Shown: positions 34,056 to 41,576 of the stretch, piece after piece
How the letters are laid out: the number at the start of each line of letters is the position of its first letter
Numbering within the stretch: the stretch's first letter is position 1
Assembly: GCF_004217615.1 (NCBI RefSeq)
Contig: NZ_SHLD01000001.1
Location: forward strand, 1,488,001-1,552,000
DNA from: Micromonospora kangleipakensis
Lineage (GTDB): Bacteria; Actinomycetota; Actinomycetes; Mycobacteriales; Micromonosporaceae
Direction: 5' to 3'
DNA length: 64,000 bases
Position numbers and translations under genes: made by a program
The notes under the pieces: generated by a model
Told to the model about the DNA's origin: nothing
Seen by the model: only the letters and a program-made list of their open reading frames with translations
The model's database searches: none

Positions 34056-34718
34056 CTAGCTGTCCGAGCCGCGGTATGAGAGCGCCAGGTGTTGGCGGGC
34101 GCGGGCGACCAGTGCCGCCGGGTCGTCGGCGTAGAGCCGGATCTCGGTGACCGGCTCGCTCGGCCCCTTGGGCAGCGGGACGGAGAGCGGCTCGCGTAGG
34201 ACGACGTCGACGCTGGTCTGGCTGCCGGTCACGACGTTCAGGACCGTCCCCGCCTCGTCCGATTCGACTCGGATCGTCCGGCTGGAGGGCAGCGAGCGGT
34301 ATCGGGCGTCGACCCGGGCGACGGCCGTCCAGGGCACCAGGAAGTCGACCGTGAAGCCGTTGCGGACGCGCAGACCGGCGGCGTCGGCGACGTGCGGGTG
34401 GATCCGCAGGCTGGCGAAGAGGCCGATCATCCAGAGCAGACCCCAGATGCCGAGCGCCAGCGCGGTGTGCCGCACCGACTGCCACGGCACGGTGTGCCGG
34501 AGGATCAGGTCGAAGATCGGGATCTCGATCGCGGAGAGCGCGATGAAGGCGCCCAGGATCGGCTTCACCACCCCGACGTAGCTGAACGCCTCGGCTTCCG
34601 GCGCGAGCGCGAGGGGCCGGCGCAGCAGCCAGCGGTAGAGACTGCGCCACATGCCCAGCTCGTACGCGACCGCGCGACGCAGCAGCTCGACGGGACGACT
34701 CTGCTTCCGCACGGTCAC
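34056..34718 (-). CDS. PH-like-domain membrane protein, probable TetR target
   Basis: About 220 residues (GTG at 34718; a GTG two codons later has the better-placed AGGTGA). It has an amphipathic basic N-terminus, two or three hydrophobic helices (about 50-72, 85-108), then a beta-rich cytoplasmic domain (FLVPWTAVARVDARYRSLPSSRTIRVES) and a final helix. The function is unknown. It is divergent from a TetR regulator across a short gap holding a good promoter and two related palindromes, so it is likely repressed by that regulator. Confidence 0.72.
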   Translation of the reverse strand: MTVRKQSRPVELLRRAVAYELGMWRSLYRWLLRRPLALAPEAEAFSYVGVVKPILGAFIALSAIEIPIFDLILRHTVPWQSVRHTALALGIWGLLWMIGLFASLRIHPHVADAAGLRVRNGFTVDFLVPWTAVARVDARYRSLPSSRTIRVESDEAGTVLNVVTGSQTSVDVVLREPLSVPLPKGPSEPVTEIRLYADDPAALVARARQHLALSYRGSDS

Positions 34719-34738
34719 CTGCCCTTCAGAACTTTTCC

Positions 34739-34792
34739 ATTGCAGTTGCAACGTAACGTCCGCCCGACGGCATGTCAATGCAGTCGTATTGT
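34739..34792. promoter_or_regulatory. Divergent promoter with two operator-like palindromes
   Basis: The minus-strand promoter is TTGACA (34778-34773), 17 bases, then TACGTT (34755-34750). A palindrome TTGCA-GT-TGCAA (34740-34751) covers its -10 and start point. A second, related palindrome CAAT-N8-ATTG (34776-34791) overlaps the -35 and a possible -10 (TATTGT, 34787) of the TetR gene. Both palindromes share TGCAGT in the middle, as expected for two sites of one dimeric repressor. Confidence 0.6.
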
Positions 34793-34806
34793 GAAAGCAT
34801 GGGAGC

Positions 34807-35421
34807 ATGCCGAAACGGGTCGACCACCGGGAGCGCCGCAAGCTGATCGCCGACGCGCTGATGCGGGTGGCCGCGGAACACGGGCTGGAAGCGGTCAGCC
34901 TGCGGCACGTGGCGACGGAGGCCGGCGTCTCCTCCGGGATGGTGCAGCACTACTTCCGCACCAAGGACGAGATGATGACCTTCGCGCTGTCGGTGGTCCA
35001 CGAGCGCTCCGAGGCGCGGGTGATCCGAGCTGTCGCCGGGCTCGGCGACGCCCCCTCCCCGCGTGCGCTGCTCCGGACCATGCTGGTCGAACTGCTGCCG
35101 CTCGACGAGTCGCGCCGGGCGGACGGGCGGGTGGCGCTGGCGTTCCTGGCCTACACGGCGGTCCGTCCGACCGTCGCCGCCGCGCTGCACCAGGAGACCG
35201 CCGGGCTGCTGGCCTTCATCGCCGGGCAGATCCGCATCGCGCAGGCGGCCGGGACGGCCGACCGGCACGTCGACCCGGACCGTGCCGCGGTCGGGCTGCT
35301 GGCGATCCTGGAAGGGCTGGGGGTCTACCTGCTCGGCGGACACTACTCACCGGAGACCGCGCTCGCCGCCCTCGACGCCCAGCTGGACCTGGTCCTCGGC
35401 CCGGACGAACCGGGGAAGTGA
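34807..35421 (+). CDS. TetR family transcriptional regulator
   Basis: 204-residue repressor. The N-terminal helix-turn-helix covers about 10-55 (RRKLIADALMRVAAEHGLEAVSLRHVATEAGVSSGMVQHYF, quoted here only to place it: the recognition part is EAGVSSGMVQHYF). A BetI/AcrR-like C-terminal ligand and dimerisation domain follows. It is divergently oriented to the PH-like membrane protein, with operator-like palindromes between them, so it probably controls that gene and itself. The ligand is unknown. Confidence 0.9.
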   Translation: MPKRVDHRERRKLIADALMRVAAEHGLEAVSLRHVATEAGVSSGMVQHYFRTKDEMMTFALSVVHERSEARVIRAVAGLGDAPSPRALLRTMLVELLPLDESRRADGRVALAFLAYTAVRPTVAAALHQETAGLLAFIAGQIRIAQAAGTADRHVDPDRAAVGLLAILEGLGVYLLGGHYSPETALAALDAQLDLVLGPDEPGK

Positions 35422-35439
35422 CCGGCGCGGGCCGGCCGC

Positions 35440-35847
35440 TCAGCCGAGCCGGGTCAACCCGCCGGCCGCCCGTTCCACGATGAGGCACCGGTCCTCGACG
35501 TAGTCGATACCGGCCTCCTCAGCGATCCGCCGCGCCTCGGCCGACACGATGCCGAGCTGCAACCACACCGCGGGGGCGCCGATCGCCACCGCCTGCCGCG
35601 CCACGTCGACCGCGTCCCGGGCGGGGCGGAACACGTCGACCAGGTCGACCGGGTGCGGGATGTCGGCCAGCGACGGGTACGCCTTCTCGCCGAAGAGTTC
35701 GTCCACCGTCGGGTTCACCGGGATGATCCGCCAGCCGTACCGCTGCATCTGCAACGGCACGCTGTGCGCGGCCTTGCCGGGGTCGCGGGACGCGCCCACG
35801 ACGGCGATCACGGCGGAGTCGGCGAGGATCTGCTGAGCGGTACGCAC
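35440..35847 (-). CDS. CoA-binding protein (YccU-like)
   Basis: 135-residue Rossmann-fold protein of the CoA-binding family. AVVGASRDPGKAAHSVPLQMQ (about 14-34) forms the nucleotide loop. IIPVNPTVDELFGEKAYPSLADIP and the C-terminal DRCLIVER complete the fold, which is like the first domain of succinyl-CoA synthetase alpha but without the catalytic His domain. GTG is the start. It faces the TetR gene and lies downstream of the radical SAM gene on the same strand, with 26 bases between. Confidence 0.88.
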   Translation of the reverse strand: MRTAQQILADSAVIAVVGASRDPGKAAHSVPLQMQRYGWRIIPVNPTVDELFGEKAYPSLADIPHPVDLVDVFRPARDAVDVARQAVAIGAPAVWLQLGIVSAEARRIAEEAGIDYVEDRCLIVERAAGGLTRLG

Positions 35848-35873
35848 CCCGCGACTGTAGCGCCGGGCCGCCC

Positions 35874-37940
35874 TCAGAGCAGGGTGAGCTGCTCGGACGG
35901 GGTCGCGGGCGCCGGCTCGGGCAGCCGCCGATTGTCGCCGACCTCGGCCCGGTGCAGCCCGTGCCGGCGGGCCGCGATCCGCACCCGCGCGGTCAGTTCC
36001 CGCTGGTACGCCTGCGGCGCGTACGCGCCCGCCCGGTAGAGCTGGCGGTAGCGGGGGATCAGGTGCGGGAACTCCCGGGCCAGCCAGTGCGCGTACCACT
36101 CGCGGGCGCCGGGGCGCAGGTGCAGGGCAAGCGGCGTCACGCTGGTCGCCCCGGCGGCGGCGACCGCCGTCACCGTCGCCTCGACCGACTCGTCGTCGTC
36201 GCTGAGCCCGGGCAGGATCGGCGCCATCAGCACCCCCACCTCGAACCCGGCCTCGGTGAGCTGGCGGACGGCGTCCAGCCGTCGTTGCGGGCTCGGGGTG
36301 CCGGGCTCCACCTTGCGCCACAGCTCCTCGTCGACGAAGCCCACCGAGAAGGAGAGGCCGACCCGGGTGACTTCGGCGGCCTGGCGCAGCAGCGGCAGGT
36401 CCCGCAGGATCAGCGTGCCCTTGGTGAGGATCGAGAACGGGTTCGCGAAGTCGCGCAGCGCCTCGATGATCGGCGGCATCAGGCGGTAGCGCCCCTCGGC
36501 CCGCTGGTAGCAGTCCACGTTCGTGCCCATCGCGACGTGCGCGCCGCGCCAGCGCGGGGCGGCCAGCTCGCGGCGGACCAGCTCACCCGCGTTGACCTTG
36601 ACGATCACCTTCCGGTCGAAGTCCGCCCCGGCATCCAGGTCGAGGAAGGTGTGGGTGTTGCGGGCGAAGCAGTTGTGGCTGACCACCCCGTTGGCGATGA
36701 AGTCACCGGTGCCCGTGGTGATGTCCCAGAGCGGGAGCTCAAGCCCGAGCGACTCGATGCTCACCACCCGCAGGGCTGCCTGGCACCTGAGCGCCGCGCC
36801 CTCGATCGACCGTTTGCGGGTGATCGCCGGATCGGTCAGATGGAAGAAGCGCAGCCTTTCCGGCAGACCACCGGTCAGCCGGATCTGGCGCACCCGGTTC
36901 GGTCGGTCCGGATCCTCGAGCACCGAGGTGAACCCGAAGTGGCTAAGGGCATCCGCGGTGTAGTCGAGGATGTCGTCGTCGCCGTTGCTGATCCGGAAGA
37001 TGCCCCTGCTGCAACTGCCCTCGGCGTCGAAGATGCCGGCCAGGAAGCCCAGTCGCCAGTCGTCGGTCGGCTCCTCCGGCCAGCGGATCAGCTCGGAGAT
37101 CGCCTCGACGTCGCGTTGCTTCGAGGTGCGGATGGCGGTGATCGCCCGTCTAGTGGCGCTGACCGCACTGAAGGAGAAGCGCCGCGTTTCGACCCCCGCA
37201 TCGGAGAGGAAACGCTCCGTACGGCGCAGCGCCTCGTCGTCGGCCAGGGCCAACCGGAACCGGTGCACCTTCCCGGACGGATATGAATAGCTGCCGAGGT
37301 GAGCGTCGCCCCGGACCATGCCGCAGAGGTAGCCCCGCCGGTAGTCGGCCGAGTCCTTGGGACCGGCGGCGAAGCGGCCGGTGCCGACCAGCCGGTTGCT
37401 GGTCGTCAGGTAGGGGCGCTGTCCGGCGCCGGCCATGGTGCCGGTCACGTACTTCCAGCCCCGGTCGGAGAGGAAGCGGTGGTCGCCGCTCGCTACCAGG
37501 GTCGTGCCGTCCTGCAGGGTGACCCGGTAGGCCGGCTTCACCGTCGACCACTTGTCGAGGACGGTGGTGACGACGTAGCGGCGGTAGGTGCCTCGCCGCT
37601 CGGTCCCGTAGATCCGGTCGCCCGGCTTCAGCTCGCTGATCGGTTTCGTGCGCCCGTCCGCCATCAGGATCGGCGTGTCGCCAGCCACGCAGTACACACA
37701 GGCATGGGAGCAGCCCCGGTACGGGTTGATCGTCCACTCGAACGGGACGCGGGACTCGCCGGGCACCCGGTTGATGATCGACTTTGCCCGCACCTCGTAG
37801 AAGGTCATCCCGGCGAAGCCCGGGGTGTCGAACGTGCGGGCGATCGCGCCGGGGAGCGCCAGCGGCAGGGGTGGAGCCGCTGGCGCTGCCCCGTCGGGAA
37901 TCCCCTCGTCCGGGGGAGCGGAGAGGTTCTCCCAGCGCAT
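35874..37940 (-). CDS. Rv2578c-family radical SAM protein interrupted by an intein
   Basis: 688-residue precursor. The host protein, about 348 residues after splicing, matches Rv2578c of M. tuberculosis from its MRW start onward: CSHACVY then CFARNTHTFLDLD carries the radical SAM CX3CX2C motif (Cys77, Cys81 and the residue after the intein). HVAMGTNVDCYQRAEGRYRLM and SILTKGTLILRDLPLL follow. It is related to spore-photoproduct-lyase-like radical SAM proteins; the reaction is unknown. The intein (residues 84-423) sits exactly inside the cluster motif, so the enzyme cannot bind its iron-sulfur cluster normally until splicing occurs. A LexA-like box lies 10 bases before the ATG. Confidence 0.92.
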   Translation of the reverse strand: MRWENLSAPPDEGIPDGAAPAAPPLPLALPGAIARTFDTPGFAGMTFYEVRAKSIINRVPGESRVPFEWTINPYRGCSHACVYCVAGDTPILMADGRTKPISELKPGDRIYGTERRGTYRRYVVTTVLDKWSTVKPAYRVTLQDGTTLVASGDHRFLSDRGWKYVTGTMAGAGQRPYLTTSNRLVGTGRFAAGPKDSADYRRGYLCGMVRGDAHLGSYSYPSGKVHRFRLALADDEALRRTERFLSDAGVETRRFSFSAVSATRRAITAIRTSKQRDVEAISELIRWPEEPTDDWRLGFLAGIFDAEGSCSRGIFRISNGDDDILDYTADALSHFGFTSVLEDPDRPNRVRQIRLTGGLPERLRFFHLTDPAITRKRSIEGAALRCQAALRVVSIESLGLELPLWDITTGTGDFIANGVVSHNCFARNTHTFLDLDAGADFDRKVIVKVNAGELVRRELAAPRWRGAHVAMGTNVDCYQRAEGRYRLMPPIIEALRDFANPFSILTKGTLILRDLPLLRQAAEVTRVGLSFSVGFVDEELWRKVEPGTPSPQRRLDAVRQLTEAGFEVGVLMAPILPGLSDDDESVEATVTAVAAAGATSVTPLALHLRPGAREWYAHWLAREFPHLIPRYRQLYRAGAYAPQAYQRELTARVRIAARRHGLHRAEVGDNRRLPEPAPATPSEQLTLL
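36672..37691 (-). other. Intein with LAGLIDADG endonuclease (340 residues)
   Basis: The splicing blocks are complete. Cys1 is in CVAGDTPILMADGRT (block A), block B has VASGDHRFL with its His, and block F is PLWDITTGTGDFIA. Block G ends in GVVSHN, followed by the extein Cys, so a standard class 1 mechanism with a Cys+1 nucleophile is expected. Two LAGLIDADG helices are visible: YLCGMVRGD (about residue 204 of the precursor) and FLAGIFDAEG (about 299), the second with its acidic residue intact. The open frame runs cleanly from extein to extein, indicating a functional, possibly still mobile element. Confidence 0.92.
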
Positions 37941-37949
37941 GACCCTCAT

Positions 37950-37965
37950 TCGAACACGTGTACGA
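37950..37965. promoter_or_regulatory. SOS-box-like LexA site
   Basis: TCGAAC-ACGT-GTACGA agrees with the actinobacterial LexA consensus TCGAAC-N4-GTTCGA at 11 of 12 positions. It lies in the gap between the radical SAM gene (minus) and the DCC-family gene (plus), 10 bases before the former's ATG. Confidence 0.65.
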
Positions 37966-38031
37966 ACCATGTGCAAGTGACTCACCGGACACCGGTGCCC
38001 GGCGCGCCCCGGGCGGGTGGAGGATGGGGGC

Positions 38032-38451
38032 ATGGAGACGTCGACCTTCGTCTACGACGGCGACTGCGCCTTCTGCAGCCGCTGCGCCGAGTTCATCGAG
38101 CGCCGCATCCCGACCGGCGCCCGCGTGCTGCCCTGGCAGTTCGCGGACCTCGCCGCGCTCGGCCTGACGGAGGCCGAGTGCGAGGAGGCGGTGCAGTGGG
38201 TCGGCGCCGACGGCTCCCGCGCATCGGGCCCCGACGCCATCGCCAGGCTGCTGGGCGACAGCGCGGCGCTCTGGCGGGCCGCCGGGGCCGGCCTGCGCTT
38301 CCCGCCGGTGCGGGCGGCCGCCTGGCCGGCGTACCGCTGGGTGGCCCGCAACCGGCACCGGCTGCCCGGCGGCACCGCGGCGTGCTCGCTGCCGCAGGAG
38401 GCCCGGGAACGCCTCTACGGCCCGACCGGCCGGCCCAGCGCCGGCTCCTGA
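38032..38451 (+). CDS. DCC family thiol-disulfide oxidoreductase (DUF393)
   Basis: 139-residue protein with the family motif YDGDCAFCSRC near the N-terminus (DxDCxxC, a thioredoxin-like redox pair) and the conserved C-terminal aromatic region (AWPAYRWVARNRHRLPG). The ATG follows GGAGG at about 8 bases. DCC proteins are often found beside or fused to HTTM-domain membrane proteins, and one lies just downstream on the other strand. The substrate is unknown. It shares its upstream gap with the SOS-box gene. Confidence 0.9.
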   Translation: METSTFVYDGDCAFCSRCAEFIERRIPTGARVLPWQFADLAALGLTEAECEEAVQWVGADGSRASGPDAIARLLGDSAALWRAAGAGLRFPPVRAAAWPAYRWVARNRHRLPGGTAACSLPQEARERLYGPTGRPSAGS

Positions 38452-38541
38452 CCGGGGCGGCCGTAGACCAGCTCGGTCAGGTGGCGGCATCCGGGATTCC
38501 GGAAACCGGCCACCTCGGCGCGGTGGAGTCGATCGAGCAGG

Positions 38542-39450
38542 CTACGGCGTGGCCGGGCCGACCGCCGGCTCCGGGCCGGTCAGGGCGGTCGACGGTGAGG
38601 CGTCGTCCGGGGCGGCGGGCCGGCCTCGGCGGGCGAGGAGTTGACGCGCCCACACCACCGGGCGGACCTTCTCCAACGGCAGGAAGCTGGTCATCGCCAC
38701 CAGGTGCGGGGCGAACGAGATGGTGATCGTCGCGACGGTGACCAGGTGGAACGAGTAGAAGAAGCCCACCGTCGCCAGCCGCCACCGTGCCGGCAGCACG
38801 AAGACCGCCGGGCTGAGCAGCTCGAAGGCGAGGATGCCGAACTGGGCGACGATCAGCAGGTGCGGCACCTGGGCGATCAGGTCCGCCAGGTCGGTGCCGC
38901 GTCGGATGATCGCGCGCGCCAGCACCGACCCGGTCGCCCAGTCCAGCCCGCCGAAACGGAACTTGGCCCAGGCCGCCAGGAAGTACGTGCAGATCACCGC
39001 GATCTGGGTGACCCGCAGCGCCCAGCCGCCGGCCTCGGTGCGGGTGGGGTCGCCGTGGCGGGCCCGGCCGGCGGTGGGGAGCGCGGCCAGCGCCACGAGC
39101 AGCCCGACCCGGTCGTGGTCGACCTTGCCGTAGCTCATCGCGACGATCATCCACTCGAAGTAGAGCGCGAAGACCGTCCAGCCGAGCAGCCGGGGCGCCC
39201 GTCCGGTCGCGGCGAGCAGGGCCAGCACCAGCAGCGCCCAGAAGATCGCGCCGACCAGCGCCGGGGTGGGGGTGGGCAGCGGGAGCAGCCGGCCGATCAG
39301 CAGCGGGTGGTACAGCTCGCCGGGCACGTCGACCCGGGTGCGCACCCAGGGGGTGAAGACGACCAGGTCCGCGGCGACGAAGAGGTAGACCAGGGTGCGG
39401 AAGGCGGCCACCCGGCCGCGGGGCACCGCCTCGGTCAGCCAGCCACTCAC
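38542..39450 (-). CDS. HTTM domain membrane protein (vitamin-K-carboxylase-like)
   Basis: 302-residue polytopic protein with about seven or eight helices. HTTM-family features are FRTLVYLFVAADLVVFTPW in the first helix, YFEWMIVAMSYGKVDHDRVGL, and YFLAAWAKFRFGGLDWATG. HTTM proteins resemble the membrane half of gamma-glutamyl carboxylase; in bacteria their chemistry is mostly unknown. The GTG overlaps the stop of the upstream exported-protein gene (GTGA), so they are coupled. Confidence 0.87.
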   Translation of the reverse strand: MSGWLTEAVPRGRVAAFRTLVYLFVAADLVVFTPWVRTRVDVPGELYHPLLIGRLLPLPTPTPALVGAIFWALLVLALLAATGRAPRLLGWTVFALYFEWMIVAMSYGKVDHDRVGLLVALAALPTAGRARHGDPTRTEAGGWALRVTQIAVICTYFLAAWAKFRFGGLDWATGSVLARAIIRRGTDLADLIAQVPHLLIVAQFGILAFELLSPAVFVLPARWRLATVGFFYSFHLVTVATITISFAPHLVAMTSFLPLEKVRPVVWARQLLARRGRPAAPDDASPSTALTGPEPAVGPATP

Positions 39451-39887
39451 CGGTCGGCCTGCCAGCGCACGGCGGTCTCGTCGGTCCACCGGCCGGTCGG
39501 GCGGCCGTCCCAGATGCCGTACCAGCGGATCACGATCCGCACCTCGACCAGCGCGGGCGCGGCGGGGTGCCGTTCGGCGTACGCGTCGGCGACCTGGCGC
39601 AGCAGCGCGGGGTCGGCGGCGTAGCGGCCCTGCTGGCCCTCGATTTCGGCGCGCCGGATGCCGGTGGCGTCCTGGCCCAGCTCGACCACCGCGCCGGTGC
39701 GGTCGACGCCCTCCACACGGGTGTCCGGGGCGGGGGCGTCCGGCGGGTCCGAGGTGGAGTACATCCGGAACGGCCCGAACGGGAAGTCGTCGTCGGTGCC
39801 CCGGACGGTGCCGACGAGGAGCAGTGCCAGTCCGAGCGCGGTCACGCCCAGCCGGACCGCGCGCCCGCGGGTGGTCAAGGTCTCCAT
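39447..39887 (-). CDS. Exported or membrane-anchored partner of HTTM protein
   Basis: 146 residues with one N-terminal hydrophobic helix (about 12-28, RLGVTALGLALLLVGTVRG). A small extracytoplasmic domain follows, starting FPFGPFRMYSTSDPPD and ending in beta strands (ALVEVRIVIRWYGIWDGRP). No cysteine lipobox is present, so it is probably anchored by its signal helix. It is coupled by a GTGA overlap to the HTTM gene, suggesting that the two act together. I do not know a named family for it. Confidence 0.75.
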   Translation of the reverse strand: METLTTRGRAVRLGVTALGLALLLVGTVRGTDDDFPFGPFRMYSTSDPPDAPAPDTRVEGVDRTGAVVELGQDATGIRRAEIEGQQGRYAADPALLRQVADAYAERHPAAPALVEVRIVIRWYGIWDGRPTGRWTDETAVRWQADR

Positions 39888-40002
39888 CGGTTGGGGACGA
39901 TACGGGATCGGGGCACCCGAAAGGCGTCCTTCCGTCGTCTACTCCTCGCTGACCGTGTCGGCGGCCCGGGCGTCCGGGAGGCGGCAGTGAACCTGCGGAA
40001 AC

Positions 40003-40042
40003 GGCACCGGCCGGGCCCCCGATCGGGGACCCGGCCGGTGCC
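40003..40042. terminator. Intrinsic terminator after thioredoxin gene
   Basis: Long stem GGCACCGGCCGGG / CCCGGCCGGTGCC, continued by CCCC/GGGG across a one-base bulge, just beyond the thioredoxin stop on the minus strand. Confidence 0.75.
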
Positions 40043-40056
40043 GGAGCGGTGGTGGA

Positions 40057-40419
40057 TCAGTGCTTGTGCTCCGCCATCTGCTTGCGGACCTCGTCCATGT
40101 CGAGCTGCTCGACCTGCTCGATCAGGTTCTCCAGCGCGGACTCCGGCAGGGCGCCCGGCTGGTTGTACACGATCACGCCGTCCTTGATCGCCATCACCGT
40201 CGGGATCGAGCGGATGTTGAACTTGGCACCCAGCTCCTGCTGCTCCTCGGTGTCGACCTTGCCGAAGACGATGCCGGGGTGCTTCTCCGACGAGCGCTCG
40301 TAGACGGGGGCGAACCGCTTGCACGGGCCGCACCAGTCGGCCCAGAAGTCGAGCAGGACGATGCCGTCGCTCTCGGTCACCTCGTCGAAGTTGGCCGTGG
40401 TCAGCTCAACCGTTGCCAT
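40057..40419 (-). CDS. trxA: Thioredoxin
   Basis: 120-residue thioredoxin of normal fold and length. The redox motif is WADWCGPCKRF (about 27-37), with the cis-Pro in IRSIPTVMAIKDG and the C-terminal helix. It is cytosolic and lacks a signal peptide. ATG with GGAGAG upstream is the start. It is a second dithiol protein close to the DCC/HTTM group, though separated from it by a terminator, so co-expression is not required. Confidence 0.95.
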   Translation of the reverse strand: MATVELTTANFDEVTESDGIVLLDFWADWCGPCKRFAPVYERSSEKHPGIVFGKVDTEEQQELGAKFNIRSIPTVMAIKDGVIVYNQPGALPESALENLIEQVEQLDMDEVRKQMAEHKH

Positions 40420-40964
40420 TGCACTCTCCGATCAGCGCGGATTACCTACGTCCACTGGAACCAGGGTGGGTGTCGTCGAATTCCCGGCGCTGGCGTGCCG
40501 AAACGCCGGGTGACGGAACGGTGACCGGCAGCGGTATCGAACGATATCCGTGTCTCCCGATCTGCGGAGCGCAAGTGCACCAGACACTTGCGTGACGAGC
40601 CGTGATGGGAGCGTTCCCAAGGAGATCCACCCGATAGAACGCTACGAATCGGTAACTTGGGCCTTGACATGGAGCGATCAGGTCCGCAGAGATCGCTCCC
40701 ACGGGCGGCACCGGTAACTCTGAGTAGTGTTACAAAAGGATAAATGTGACGCCCGTCTCTGTCCGGCCGGTATCGGCGTACGGCAGAATCTGTCGCATCA
40801 GAGCGTGGGCGGCGGGTGCCGGGGAGGGCCCCGCCGCTCATTGCGTCTCCCCCCGGTTGTGGTCGATGTGACATTTCCTCGCCACCAGCGCCCCGGGCGT
40901 CGCCTTAACAAGCGGTAAGGCATGCTGTGCCGAACTCCATCGCCGCCCGTCGAAGGGGACAAGG
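40420..40964. other. Long intergenic region with operator-like palindrome
   Basis: 545 bases without a convincing gene, of clearly lower GC than the surroundings, between the divergent thioredoxin and MaoC genes. It contains a consensus TTGACA (40664-40669) followed one base later by the perfect palindrome GGAGCGATC-N11-GATCGCTCC (40671-40699), which lies where RNA polymerase would bind. Short open frames on both strands (for example 40446-40874 minus, 40727-40918 plus) have no Shine-Dalgarno and no protein-like composition. It could hold a small RNA or a long regulated leader. Confidence 0.5.
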
Positions 40965-41480
40965 ATGCAGTTCGGCCGCTACTACGAGGAGTTCGAGGTC
41001 GGCGCGGTCTACCGGCACTGGCCGGGCAAGACGGTCACCGAGTACGACGACCACCTCTTCTGCCTGCTCACCATGAACCACCACCCGCTGCACATGGACG
41101 CCCACTACGCCGAGACGGCGAGCCAGTTCAAGCGCAACGTGGTGGTCGGCAACTACATCTACTCGCTGCTCCTCGGCATGTCCGTGCCGGACGTGAGCGG
41201 CAAGGCGATCGCCAACCTGGAGATCGAGTCGCTGCGGCACGTGGCCCCGACCTTCCACGGGGACACCATCTACGGCGAGACGACCGTGCTGGACAAGCGC
41301 GAGTCGTCCTCCAAGCCGGACCGGGGCGTGGTCGCGGTGGAGACCCGCGGCTACAACCAGGACGGCACGCTGGTCTGCGTCTTCCGCCGCAAGGTCATGG
41401 TCCCCAAGAAGGAGTACGCGGCCGCCGCCGTGCCCGAGGGCGTCGACCCGGAGCGGCCGAGCTTCCCCGAGCCGCGCTGA
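40965..41480 (+). CDS. MaoC family dehydratase (mesaconyl-CoA hydratase-like)
   Basis: 171-residue hotdog-fold hydratase. It starts MQFGRYYEEFEVGAVYRHW. The hydratase-2 catalytic region is seen as LLTMNHHPLHMDAHYAET (Asp/His pair) and a central GMSVPDVSGKAIANLEIESL. AAGGGGACAAGG is directly upstream of the ATG. By recollection close homologues in Streptomyces lie in the ethylmalonyl-CoA gene group with a CoA ester lyase and an acyl-CoA dehydrogenase, both of which occur earlier in this window. Hydration of mesaconyl-CoA is the preferred guess. Confidence 0.87.
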   Translation: MQFGRYYEEFEVGAVYRHWPGKTVTEYDDHLFCLLTMNHHPLHMDAHYAETASQFKRNVVVGNYIYSLLLGMSVPDVSGKAIANLEIESLRHVAPTFHGDTIYGETTVLDKRESSSKPDRGVVAVETRGYNQDGTLVCVFRRKVMVPKKEYAAAAVPEGVDPERPSFPEPR

Positions 41481-41495
41481 CCCCCCGGACGACCC

Positions 41496-41540
41496 AGGGG
41501 CCCCTTGCCCGCCGCGTTCCGGTGGGGAAGGGGCCCTTTC
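41496..41540. terminator. Hairpin terminator after MaoC gene
   Basis: GGGCCCCTT-G-CCC pairs with GGGG-AAGGGGCCC around a 12-base loop and is followed by TTTC. Confidence 0.6.
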
Positions 41541-41576
41541 CGCGGTCCGGGGCATATGCTGACGCCGGAGGTCCCC

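Noticed and set aside
40446..40874. 142-codon minus-strand frame in the thioredoxin-MaoC gap
   Set aside because: No ribosome-binding site, no recognisable fold, and Arg/Ser/His-rich composition. The gap is better read as regulatory.
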